A stretch of DNA of 64,000 nucleotides, taken from the NCBI GenBank assembly GCA_963978545.1, contig OZ021722.1, forward strand, positions 15,814,801 through 15,878,800, written 5' to 3'. The stretch is from Linyphia triangularis (Eukaryota > Arthropoda > Arachnida > Araneae > Linyphiidae). Made by a program: the position numbers and the translations under genes. Within the stretch, counting starts at the first letter, position 1. The number at the start of each line of letters is the position of its first letter. This document shows, one piece after another, positions 1-9,575 of this stretch. The notes under the pieces were generated by a model, which was not told where the DNA came from, did not search any database, and saw only the letters and a program-made list of their open reading frames with translations.

Positions 1-427
1 GCGCTCAGAAACTGTTTTGAGGCTTTATTTTACGTTGCATTGCTTCGATTTTGTGTACTAAAATAATATTTCATGTGCAAATTGATGATCAGAAAGAAAT
101 CGGAAGATGACTTTTATTATCCTAGGCTACAAATTAAGGTTAAAATTCGAAAATTGAGAATTGGAAAATTACCTAAGGATTGGCAAGTTTAATGTATATT
201 CAAAGGGATATAAAGATTTTTTTGGCAATAAACGAATTTTGAGAAGTAAAATTTCATTTTAATAACCACTTGAATGTGGAAATCGATTCGGTTGACAAAT
301 TCTGTTACCCTAGTTGCAAAATGATTGTAAAATTTTGAAAATTTAGAAGTGTGAAATTTTCCATACTGTTAACATGGGAAAAATTTTAAACGAAAATTTT
401 GAAAGTTCAATTTTTAGGACCAACTTT
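1..427 (+). repeat. Head anchor segment (type example, unit 1)
   Basis: This ~427-bp segment opens every unit and does not match the 193-bp monomer over most of its length. Landmarks in order: an imperfect palindrome at 4-21, then attgatgatcagaaag, cctaaggattggcaag, ggcaataa, aaccacttgaatgtgg, aatcgattcgg and gttaacatggg. Its last ~60 bp (caattttta ggaccaac, then agaccc) resemble the end of a monomer, so the head may hold one or more decayed monomers. It is present once in all 39 units with few indels. Confidence 0.9.
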
Positions 428-465
428 AGACCCACTTCTTATTTAGTGAGTGTTATAAAATTCGA

Positions 466-482
466 ATAGGAGATTCTCCTAT
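466..482. repeat. 17-bp dyad in the first monomer
   Basis: The bases ataggaga, a central t, and tctcctat form a perfect inverted repeat with 8-bp arms. The full version belongs to monomers with the cgaatagg tag, usually the first of a unit. Other tags keep shorter arms (ggaga-t-tctcc or gaga-t-tctc). It could be a protein-binding dyad, but no match to a known site is claimed. Confidence 0.6.
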
Positions 483-507
483 ATATGAGCTTCAATATCA
501 CAAACCG

Positions 508-535
508 GAAAAAATTTTGAAAATTTTACTTTTTG
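508..535 (+). other. Helically phased A/T tracts
   Basis: A run of A/T tracts (AAAAAATTTT, AAAATTTT, TTTTT) has centres about 9-10 bp apart, close to one helical turn. The block recurs in essentially every monomer. Phased A-tracts are known to curve DNA and are common in satellites. Curvature here is inferred, not measured. Confidence 0.6.
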
Positions 536-674
536 AAAAATAATTCAAGGAACAGTCCGTCATGTGTTTTCAATGGCGAAATCTTATTTTTGAGAAAATT
601 GCACATTTTGAACCAACTATAGACCCACTTCTTATTTAGTGAGTGTTATAAAATTGGAATTGGAGATTCTCCTA

Positions 675-685
675 TATATAAGCTT
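675..685 (+). promoter_or_regulatory. TATA-like box overlapping a HindIII site (type example)
   Basis: TATATAAG at 675-682 fits the eukaryotic TATA consensus TATAWAAR and overlaps an AAGCTT at 680-685. The same pair occurs in every monomer written tatataagctt and is lost in those written tatatgagctt. No initiator or transcript evidence is available, and such matches are expected in A+T-rich DNA, so promoter function is only a possibility. Confidence 0.25.
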
Positions 686-987
686 CAATATCACACACGG
701 GAAAAAATTTTGAAAATTTTACTTTTTGAACAATTATTCATTGAATAGTCCACCATGTGTTTTCAATGGGGGAATTTTATTTTTTAGAAAATTGCACTTT
801 TTGGAACAACTTTAGACAAACTTTTTATTAAGTGAGTGTTATAAAATTGAAAATGGAGACTCTCCTATATATAAGCTTCAATATCACAAACGGGAAAAAA
901 TTTTGAAAATTTTACTTTTTGAACAATTATTCATTGAATAATCCGCCATGTGATTTCAATGGGGAATTGTATTTTCAAGAAAATTGC

Positions 988-1277
988 TCAAATGCTTTCA
1001 AATTGCGAATTGCAGTTGGATATATGTTTTATAATTATTCTTGTACCAAATTTTAATTAAAAAAAAGTATTCTAAAAATAAAAAATTCAATTTTTCGAAA
1101 ATCTTGAAATATTTCAGTTTTGAGTGTATTTGAATGGAAAATTTCATTTTTAACAAATGGTTCCAAATTGTGTTTTTTTATTCAAAAACTCATTAAAAAT
1201 CAAACAAATTTCAAAATTTTAGCAAAAAAAAACTATTTTTGAATAGCTCTATGAGAAGTTGAAATTTTGAAACGAAA
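988..1277 (+). repeat. Tail anchor segment (type example, unit 1)
   Basis: The last monomer of each unit follows the monomer pattern up to gaaaattgc and then switches to this ~290-bp tail (tcaaatgctttcaaattgcg onward). It holds an A-run (attaaaaaaaagt), an AATAAA at 1077-1082, a stretch near 1129 that weakly resembles the monomer's tcaatgggg-aatttta part, and a short inverted repeat around ctatttttgaatag. It ends at gaaacgaaa just before the next gcgctcag. Tail length is 288-291 bp in nearly all units. Confidence 0.9.
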
Positions 1278-3510
1278 GCGCTCAGAAACTGTTTTGAGGC
1301 TTTATTTTACGTAGCATTGCTTCGATTTTGTGTACTCAAATAATATTTCATGAGCAAATTGATGATCAGAAAGAAATCGGAAGATTACTTGTATTATCCT
1401 AGGCTACAAATTAAGGTTAAAATTCGAAAATTTAGAATTGGAAAATTGCCTAAGGATTGGCAAGTTTAATGTATATTCAAAGGGATATAAAGATTTTTTT
1501 GGCAATAACCGAATTTTGAGAAGTAAAATTTCATTTTAATAACCACTTGAATGTGGAAATCGATTCGGATGGCAATTTCTGTTACCCTAGTTGCAAAATG
1601 ATTGTAAAATTTTGAAAATTCAGAAGTGTGTAATTTTCCATACTGTTAACATGGGAAAAATTTTAAACGAAAATTTTGAAAGTTCAATTTTTAGGACCAA
1701 CTTTAAACCCACTTCTTATTTAGTGAGTGTTATAAAATTCGAATAGGAGATTCTCCTTTATATGAGCTTCAATATCACAAACCGGAAAAAAATTTGAAAA
1801 TTTTACTTTTTGAAAAATAATTCATTGAACAGTCCGTCATGTGTTTTCAATGGGGAAATTTTATTTTTGAGAAATTTGCACATTTTGAACCAACTATAGA
1901 CCCACTTCTTATTTAGTGAGTGTTATAAAATTCGAATAGGAGATTCTCCTATATATGAGCTTCAATATCACAAACCGGAAAAAATTTTGAAAATTTTCCT
2001 TTTTCAAAAATAATTCATTGAACAGTCCGTCATGTGTTTTCAATGGCGAAATCTTATTTTTGAGAAAATTGCACTTTTTGGAACAACTTTAGACCCACTT
2101 CTTATTTAGTGAGTGTTATAAAATTCAAATTCGAGATATATGAGCTTCAATATCACACACGGGAAAAAATTTTGAAAATTTTAATTTTTGAACAATTATT
2201 CATTGAATAGTCCACCATGTGTTTTCAATGGGGGAATTTTATTTTTTAGAAAATTGCACTTTTTGGAACAACTTTAGACCCACTTTTTATTTAGTGAGTG
2301 TTATAAAATTGAAAATGGAGATTCTCCTATATATAAGCTTCAATATCACACAATGGAAAAAATTTTGAAAATTTTACTTTTTAAACAATAATTCATTGAA
2401 CAGTCCGCCATGTGTTTTCAATGGGGAAATTTTATTTTTTAGAAAATTGCACTTTTTGGAACAACTTTAGACCCACTTCTTATTTAGTAAGTGTTATAAA
2501 ATTGGAATTGGAGATTCTCCTATATATAAGCTTCAATACCACGCACTGGAAAAAATTTTGAATATTTTAATTTTTGAACAATTATTCATTGAACAGTCCG
2601 TCATGTGTTTTCAATGGCGAAATCTTATTTTTGAGAAAATTGCACTTTTTGGAACAACTTTAGACCCACTTCTTATTTAGTGAGTGTTATAAAATTCAAA
2701 TTCGAGATTCTCCTATATATGAGCTTCGATATCACAAACCGGAAAAAATTTTGAAAATTTTACTTTTTGAACAATAATTCATTGAACAGTCCGCCATGTG
2801 TTTTCAATGGCGAAATCTTATTTTTTAGAAAATTGCACTTTTTGGAACAACTTTAGACCCACTTCTTATTTAGTATGTGTTATAAAATTCAAATTCGAGA
2901 TTCTCCTATATATGAGCTTCAATATCACAAACCGGAAAAAATTTTGAAAATTTTACTTTTTGAACAATAATTCATTGAACAGTCCGCCATGTGTTTTCAA
3001 TGGAGAAATTTTATTTTTTAGAAAATTGCACTTTTTGGAACAACTTTAGACCCACTTTTTATTTAGTGAGTGTTATAAAATTGAAATTGGATATTCTCCT
3101 ATATATAAGCTTCAATATAACAAATTGGAAAAAAATTTGAAAATTTTAATTTTTGAACAATTATTCATTGAATAGTCCGCCATGTGATTTCAATGGGGAA
3201 TTGTATTTTCAAGAAAATTGCTCAAATGCTTTCAAATTGCGAATTTCAGTTGGATATATGTTTTATAATTATTCTTGTACCAAATTTTAATTAAAAAAAA
3301 GTATTCTAAAAATAAAAAATTCAATTTTTCGAAAATCTTGAAATATTTCAGTTTTGAGTGTATTTGAATGGAAAATTTCATTTTTAACAAATGGTTCCAA
3401 ATTGTGTTTTTTTATTCAAAAACACATTAAAAATCAAACAAATTTCAAAATTTTGGCAAAAAAAACTATTTTTGAATAGCTCTATGAGAAGTTGAAATTT
3501 TGAAACGAAA
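1278..3510 (+). repeat. HOR unit 2, 8 monomers, 2233 bp
   Basis: Monomers start at 1705, 1898, 2091, 2276, 2469, 2662, 2855 and 3048; tail from 3222. The third monomer (2091) is the 185-bp type, lacking 8 bases across the dyad (cgagatatatgagc). The head has the attacttgta variant and a private gatggcaatt. The first monomer opens aaaccc instead of agaccc. The last monomer (gaaattgg, caaattggaa) is 174 bp and runs into the tail. Confidence 0.93.
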
Positions 3511-5745
3511 GCGCTCAGAAATTGTTTTGAGGCTTTATTTTACGTAGCATTGCTTCGATTTTGTGTACTAAAATAATATTTCATGAGCAAATTGATGATC
3601 AGAAAGAAATCGGAAGATTACTTGTTTTATCCTAGGCTACAAATTAAGGTTAAAATTCTCAAATTGAGAATTGGAAAATTGCCTAAGGATTGGCAAGTTT
3701 AATGTATATTCAAAGGGATATTAAGATTTTTTTGGCAATAACCGAATTTTGAGAAGTAAAATTTCATTTTAATAACCACTTGAATGTGGAAATCGATTCG
3801 GATGACAATTTCTGTTACCATAGTCGCAAAATGATTGTAAAATATTGAAAATTCAGAAGTGCTAAATTTTCCATACTGTTAACATGGGAAAAATTTTAAA
3901 CCAAAATTGTGAAGGTTCAATTTTTAGGACCAACTTTAGACCCACTTCTTATTTAGTGAGTGTTATAAAATTCGAATAGGAGATTCTCCTATATATGAGC
4001 TTCAATATCACAAACCGGAAAAAATTTTGAAAATATTCCTTTTTCAAAAATAATTCATTGAACAGTCCGTCATGTGTTTTCAAAGGCGAAATCTTATTTT
4101 TTAGAAAATTGCACATTTCGAACCAACTATAGACCCACTTCTTATTTAGTGAGTGTTATAAAATTCGAATAGGAGATTCTCCTACATATAAGCTTCAATA
4201 TCACAAACCGGAAAAAAATTTGAAAATTTTACTTTTTGAAAAATTATTCATTGAATAGTCCGTCATGTGTTTTCAATGGCGAAATCTTATTTTTGAGAAA
4301 ATTGCACTTTTTGGAACAACTTTAGACCCACTTCTTATTTAGTGAGTGTTATAAAATTCAAATTCGAGATATATGAGCTTCAATATCACAAAACGGAAAA
4401 AATTTTGAAAATTTTACTTTTTGAACAATAATTCATTGAACAGTCCGCCATGTGTTTTCAATGGGGAAATTTTATTTTTTAGAAAATTGCACTTTTTGGA
4501 ACAACTTTAGACCCACTTTTTATTTAGTGAGTGTTATAAAATTGAAAATGGAGATTCTCCTATATATAAGCTTCAATATCACACAATGGAAAAAATTTTG
4601 AAAATTTTACTTTTTGAACAATAATTCATTGAACAGTCCGCCATGTGTTTTCAATGGGGAAATTTTATTTTTTAGAAAATTGCACTTTTTGGAACAACTT
4701 TAGACCCACTTCTTATTTAGTGAGTGTTTTAAAATTCAAATAGGAGATTCTCCTATATATGAGCTTCAATATCACAAACCGGGAAAAAAATTTTAAATTT
4801 TACTTTTTGAAAAATAATTCATTGAACAGTCCGTCATGTGTTTTCAATGGGGAAATTTTATTTTTGAGAAATTTGCACATTTTGAACCAACTATAGACCC
4901 ACTTCTTATTTAGTGAGTGTTATAAAATTGGAATTAGAGGTTCTCCTATATATAAGCTTCAATATCACACACCGGAAAAAATTTTGAAAATTTTACTTTT
5001 TGAACAATAATTCATTGAACAGTCCGCCATGTGTTTTCAATGGGGAAATTTTATTTTTTAGAAAATTGCACTTTTTGGAACAACTTTAGACCCACTTCTT
5101 ATTTAGTAAGTGTTATAAAATTGGAATTGGAGATTCTCCTATATATAAGCTTCAATATCACACACAGAAAAAAAAATTTGAAAATTTTACTTTTTGAACA
5201 ATTATTCATTGAATAGTCCACCATGTGTTTTCAATGGGGGAATTTTATTTTTTAGAAAATTGCACTTTTTGGAACAACTTTAGACCCACTTTTTATTTAG
5301 TGAGTGTTATAAAATTGAAAATGGAGACTCTCCTATATATAAGCTTCAATATCACAAACGGGAAAAAATTTTGAAAATTTTACTTTTTGAACAATTATTC
5401 ATTGAATAGTCCGCCATGTGATTTCAATGGGGAATTGTATTTTCAAGAAAATTGCTCAAATGCTTTCAAATTGCGAATTGCAGTTGGATATATGTTTTAT
5501 AATTATTCTTGTACCAAATTTTAATTAAAAAAAAAGTATTCTAAAAATAAAAAATTCAATTTTTCGAAAATCTTAAATATTTCAGTTTGGAGTGTATTTG
5601 AATGGAAAATTTCATTTTTAACAAATGGTTCCAAATTGTGTTTTTTTATTCAAAAACACATTAAAAATCAAACAAATTTCAAAATTTTAGCAAAAAAAAG
5701 CTCTTTTTGAATAGCTCTATGAGAAGTTGAAATTTTGAAACGAAA
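3511..5745 (+). repeat. HOR unit 3, 8 monomers, 2235 bp
   Basis: Monomers start at 3938, 4131, 4324, 4509, 4702, 4895, 5088 and 5282; tail from 5456. The head is delta-like (accatagtcgc, agtgctaaat, ccaaaattgtg), as in the 2-monomer units 6, 32 and 35, but is followed by eight monomers. The monomer at 4324 is the 185-bp type. The rear (ggaattgg, then gaaaatgg actctcc) resembles units 4 and 10. It looks like a composite of two classes. Confidence 0.93.
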
Positions 5746-7214
5746 GCGCTCAGAAACTGTTTGAGGCTTTATTTTACGTAGCATTGCTTCGATTTTGTGT
5801 ACTAAAATAACATTTCATGAGCAAATTGATGATCAGAAAGAAATCGGAAGATGACTTTTATTATCCTAGTTTACAAATTAAGGTTAAAAATCGAAAATTG
5901 AGTATTGGAAAATTGCCTAAGGATTGGCAAGTTTAATGTATATTCAAAGGGATATAAAGATTTTTTTGGCAATAACCGAATTTTGAGAAGTAAAATTTCA
6001 TTTTAATAACCACTTGAATGTGGAAATCGATTCGGATGACAATTTCTGTTACCCTAGTTGCAAAATGATTGTAAAATTTTGAAAATTCAGAAGTGTGTAA
6101 TTTTCCATACTGTTAACATGGGAAAAATTTTAAACGAAAATTTTGAAAGTTCAATTTTTAGGACCAACTTTAGACCCACTTCTTATTTAGTGAGTGTTAT
6201 AAAATTCAAATAGGAGATTCTCCTATATATGAGCTTCAATATCACAAACCGGGAAAAAATTTTTAAATTTTACTTTTTGAAAAATAATTCATTGAACAGT
6301 CCGTCATGTGTTTTCAATGGGGAAATTTTATTTTTGAGAAATTTGCACATTTTGAACCAACTATAGACCCACTTCTTATTTAGTGAGTGTTATAAATGTG
6401 GAATTGGAGATTCTCCTATATATAAGCTTCAATATCACACACCGGAAAAAATTTTGAAAATTTTACTTTTTGAACAATAATTCATTGAACAGTCCGCCAT
6501 GTATTTTCAATGGGGAAATTTTATTTTTTAGAAAATTGCACTTTTTGGAACAACTTTAGACCCACTTCTTATTTAGTAAGTGTTATAAAATTGGAATTGG
6601 AGATTCTCCTATATATAAGCTTCAATATCACACACGGGAAAAAATTTTGAAAATTTTACTTTTTGAACAATTATTCATTGAATAGTCCACCATGTGTTTT
6701 CAATGGGGGAATTTTATTTTTTAGAAAATTGCACTTTTTGGAACAACTTTAGACCCACTTTTTATTTAGTGAGTGTTATAAAATTGAAAATGGAGACTCT
6801 TCTATATATAAGCTTCAATATCACAAACGGGAAAAAATTTTGAAAATTTTACTTTTTGAACAATTATTCATTGAATAGTCCGCCATGTGATTTCAATGGG
6901 GAATTGTATTTTCAAGAAAATTGCTCAAATGCTTTCAAATTGCGAATTGCAGTTGGATATATGTTTTATAATTATTCTTGTACCAAATTTTAATTAAAAA
7001 AAAGTATTCTAAAAATAAAAAATTCAATTTTTCGAAAATCTTGAAATATTTCAGTTTGGAGTGTATTTGAATGGAAAATTTCATTTTTAACAAATGGTTC
7101 CAAATTGTGTTTTTTTATTCAAAAACACATTAAAAATCAAACAAATTTCAAAATTTTAGCAAAAAAAAGCTATTTTTGAATAGCTCTATGAGAAGTTGAA
7201 ATTTTGAAACGAAA
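5746..7214 (+). repeat. HOR unit 4, 4 monomers, 1469 bp (zeta-like)
   Basis: Monomers start at 6172, 6365, 6558 and 6751; tail from 6925. The head carries cctagtttacaaatt and gagtattgg, the same variants as the epsilon and zeta units of the central block. The tail ends with the 7-bp-arm inverted repeat found in zeta units. It is the left-block relative of the 1471-bp units and a plausible source of them. Confidence 0.93.
7168..7185. repeat. Tail inverted repeat, perfect 7-bp arms
   Basis: The sequence agctatt-tttg-aatagct is a perfect inverted repeat with a 4-base loop, near the end of unit 4's tail. The zeta units (18, 20, 23, 26) carry the same form. Most other tails have actatt instead and keep only 5-bp arms, so this is a class marker. 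There is no T-run or context suggesting a bacterial terminator. Confidence 0.6.
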
Positions 7215-8492
7215 GCGCTCAGAAACTGTTTTGAGGCTTTATTTTACGTAGCATTGCTTCGATTTTGTGTACTAAAATAATATTTCATGAGCAAATTGAT
7301 GATCAGAAAGAAATCGGAAGATTACTTGTATTATCCTAGGCTACAAATTAAGGTTAAAATTCGAAAATTTAGAATTGGAAAATTGCCTAAGGATTGGCAA
7401 GTTTAATGTATATTCAAAGGGATATAAAGATTTTTTTGGCAATAACCGAATTTTGAGAAGTAAAATTTCATTTTAATAACCACTTGAATGTGGAAATCGA
7501 TTCGGATGACAATTTCTGTTACCCTAGTTGCAAAATGATTGTAAAATTTTGAAAATTCAGAAGTGTGTAATTTTCCATACTGTTAACATGGGAAAAATTT
7601 TAAACGAAAATTTTGAAAGTTCAATTTTTAGGACCAACTTTAGACCCACTTCTTATTTAGTGAGTGTTATAAAATTCGAATAGGAGATTCTCCTATATAT
7701 GAGCTTCAATATCACAAACCGGAAAAAATTTTGAAAATTTTACTTTTTGAACAATAATTCATTGAACAGTCCGCCATGTGTTTTCAATGGGGAAATTTTA
7801 TTTTTTAGAAAATTGCACTTTTTGGAACAACTTTAGACCCACTTCTTATTTAGTAAGTGTTATAAAATTGGAATTGGAGATTCTCCTATATATAAGCTTC
7901 AATATCACACACGGGAAAAAATTTTGAAAATTTTACTTTTTGAACAATTATTCATTGAATAGTCCACCATGTGTTTTCAATGGGGGAATTTTATTTTTTA
8001 GAAAATTGCACTTTTTGGAACAACTTTAGACCCACTTTTTATTTAGTGAGTGTTATAAAATTGAAAATTGAGACTCTCCTATATATAAGCTTCAATATCA
8101 CAAACAGGAAAAAATTTTGAAAATTTTCCTTTTTGAACAATTATTCATTGAATAGTCCGCCATGTTATTTCAATGGGGAATTGTATTTTCAAGAAAATTG
8201 CTCAAATGCTTTCAAATTGCGAATTGCAGTTGGATATATGTTTTATAATTATTCTTGTACCAAATTTTAATTAAAAAAAAAGTATTCTAAAAATAAAAAA
8301 TTCAATTTTTCGAAAATCTTGAAATATTTCAGTTTGGAGTGTATTTGAATGGAAAATTTCATTTTTAACAAATGGTTCCAAATTGTGTTTTTTTATTCAA
8401 AAACACATTAAAAATCAAACAAATTTCAAAATTTTAGCAAAAAAAAACTATTTTTGAATAGTTCTATGAGAAGGTGAAATTTTGAAACGAAA
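7215..8492 (+). repeat. HOR unit 5, 3 monomers, 1278 bp
   Basis: Monomers start at 7642, 7835 and 8028; tail from 8202. The head has the attacttgta variant that also follows every zeta unit in the central block. The last monomer reads ccatgttatttcaat. The tail ends tagttctatgagaaggtg, shared only with units 31 and 34; all three are followed by a delta unit. Confidence 0.93.
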
Positions 8493-9575
8493 GCGCTCAG
8501 AAACTGTTTTGAGGCTTTATTTTACGTAGCATTGCTTCGATTTTGTGTACTAAAATAATATTTCATGAGCAAATTGATGATCAGAAAGAAATCGGAAGAT
8601 TACTTGTATTATCCTAGGCTACAAGTTAAGGTTAAAATTCGAAATTTGAGAATTGGAAAATAGCCTATGGATTGGCAAGTTTAATGTATTTTCAAAGGGA
8701 TATAAAGATTTTTTTGGCAATAACCGAATTTTGAGAAGTAAAATTTCATTTTAATAACCACTTGAATGTGGAAATCGATTCGGATGACAATTTCTGTTAC
8801 CATAGTCGCAAAATGATTGTAAAATTTTGAAAATTCAGAAGTGCTAAATTTTCCATACTGTTAACATGGGAAAAATTTTAATCCAAAATTGTGAAAGTTC
8901 AATTTTTAGGACCAACTTTAGACCCACTTCTTATTTAGTGAGTGTTATAAAATTCGAATAGGAGATTCTCCTATATATGAGCTTCAATATCACAAACCGG
9001 AAAAAATTTTGAAAATATTCCTTTTTCAAAAATAATTCATTGAACAGTCCGTCATGTGTTTTCAATGGCGAAATCTTATTTTTGAGAAAATTGCACTTTT
9101 TGGAACAACTTTAGACCCACTTTTTATTTAGTGAGTGTTATAAAATTGAAATTGGATATTCTCCTATATATAAGCTTCAATATCACAAACGGGAAAAAAT
9201 TTTGAAAATTTTAATTTTTGAACAATTATTCATTGAATAGTCCGCCATGTGAATTCATTGGGGAATTGTATTTTCGAGAAAATTGCTCAAATGCTTTCAA
9301 ATTACGAATTGCAGTTGGATATATGTTTTATAGTTATTCTTGTACCAAATTTTAATTAAAAAAAAGTATTCGAAAAATAAAAAATTCAATATTTCGAAAA
9401 TCTTGAAATATTTCAGTTTTGAGTGTATTTGAATGGAAAATTTCATTTTTAACAAATGGTTCCAAATTGTGTTTTTTTATTCAAAAACACATTAAAAATC
9501 AAACAAATTTCAAAATTTTGGCAAAAAAAACTATTTTTGAATAGCTCTATGAGAAGTTGAAATTTTGAAACGAAA
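8493..9575 (+). repeat. HOR unit 6, 2 monomers, 1083 bp (delta)
   Basis: Monomers start at 8920 and 9113; tail from 9287. Head markers are ctacaagttaagg, aaaatagcctatgg, gtattttcaaagg, accatagtcgc and agtgctaaat. The first monomer has tattcctttttcaaaa. The tail has caatatttcg. Nearly identical to units 32 and 35, and like them followed by an alpha unit. It is the shortest unit type in the window. Confidence 0.94.

Larger units (their letters stand above)
428..620 (+). repeat. 193-bp satellite monomer (type example)
   Basis: This is the first of three monomers in unit 1; the next start at 621 and 814, a period of 193 bp. Order of landmarks: agacccacttcttatttagt, a variable 8-base tag after 'ataaaatt' (here cgaatagg), gagattctcc, cttcaatatcaca, phased A/T tracts, attcattgaacagtcc, catgtgttttcaatgg, and aaaattgcac ending in aacaacttt or aaccaacta. 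The tag, the cttcaat/cttcgat site and the atgagc/ataagc site tell monomer types apart. The length is close to one nucleosome plus linker, which is suggestive only. Confidence 0.95.
1..1277 (+). repeat. HOR unit 1, 3 monomers, 1277 bp
   Basis: Head 1-427; monomers start at 428 (tag cgaatagg), 621 (ggaattgg) and 814 (gaaaatgg, actctcc); tail from 988. The first head reads acgttgcatt and tttcatgtgc, the second a private variant of tttcatgagc. The third monomer reads agacaaac where others read agacccac. The second monomer has the ataagctt form. Phase is arbitrary because the window begins here. Confidence 0.93.

Noticed and set aside
21..60. Replication-origin or ARS-like match (ttttacgttgc) in the head
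   Set aside because: It misses required positions of the yeast consensus, occurs only in heads with the acgttgc variant, and such matches are expected by chance in A+T-rich DNA.
7168..7185. Rho-independent terminator at the tail inverted repeat
   Set aside because: The stem is A+T-rich and 7 bp, no T-run follows, and there is no upstream gene; the setting is eukaryotic satellite.
9165..9200. CENP-B box in the monomer (cttcaatatcacaaacggga)
   Set aside because: The end resembles the CGGGA part of the box, but the TTC-to-CGGG spacing is about 3 bases too long and the TTCG core is usually TTCA. In cttcgat monomers TTCG is present but the other half reads ccgg or ccag.
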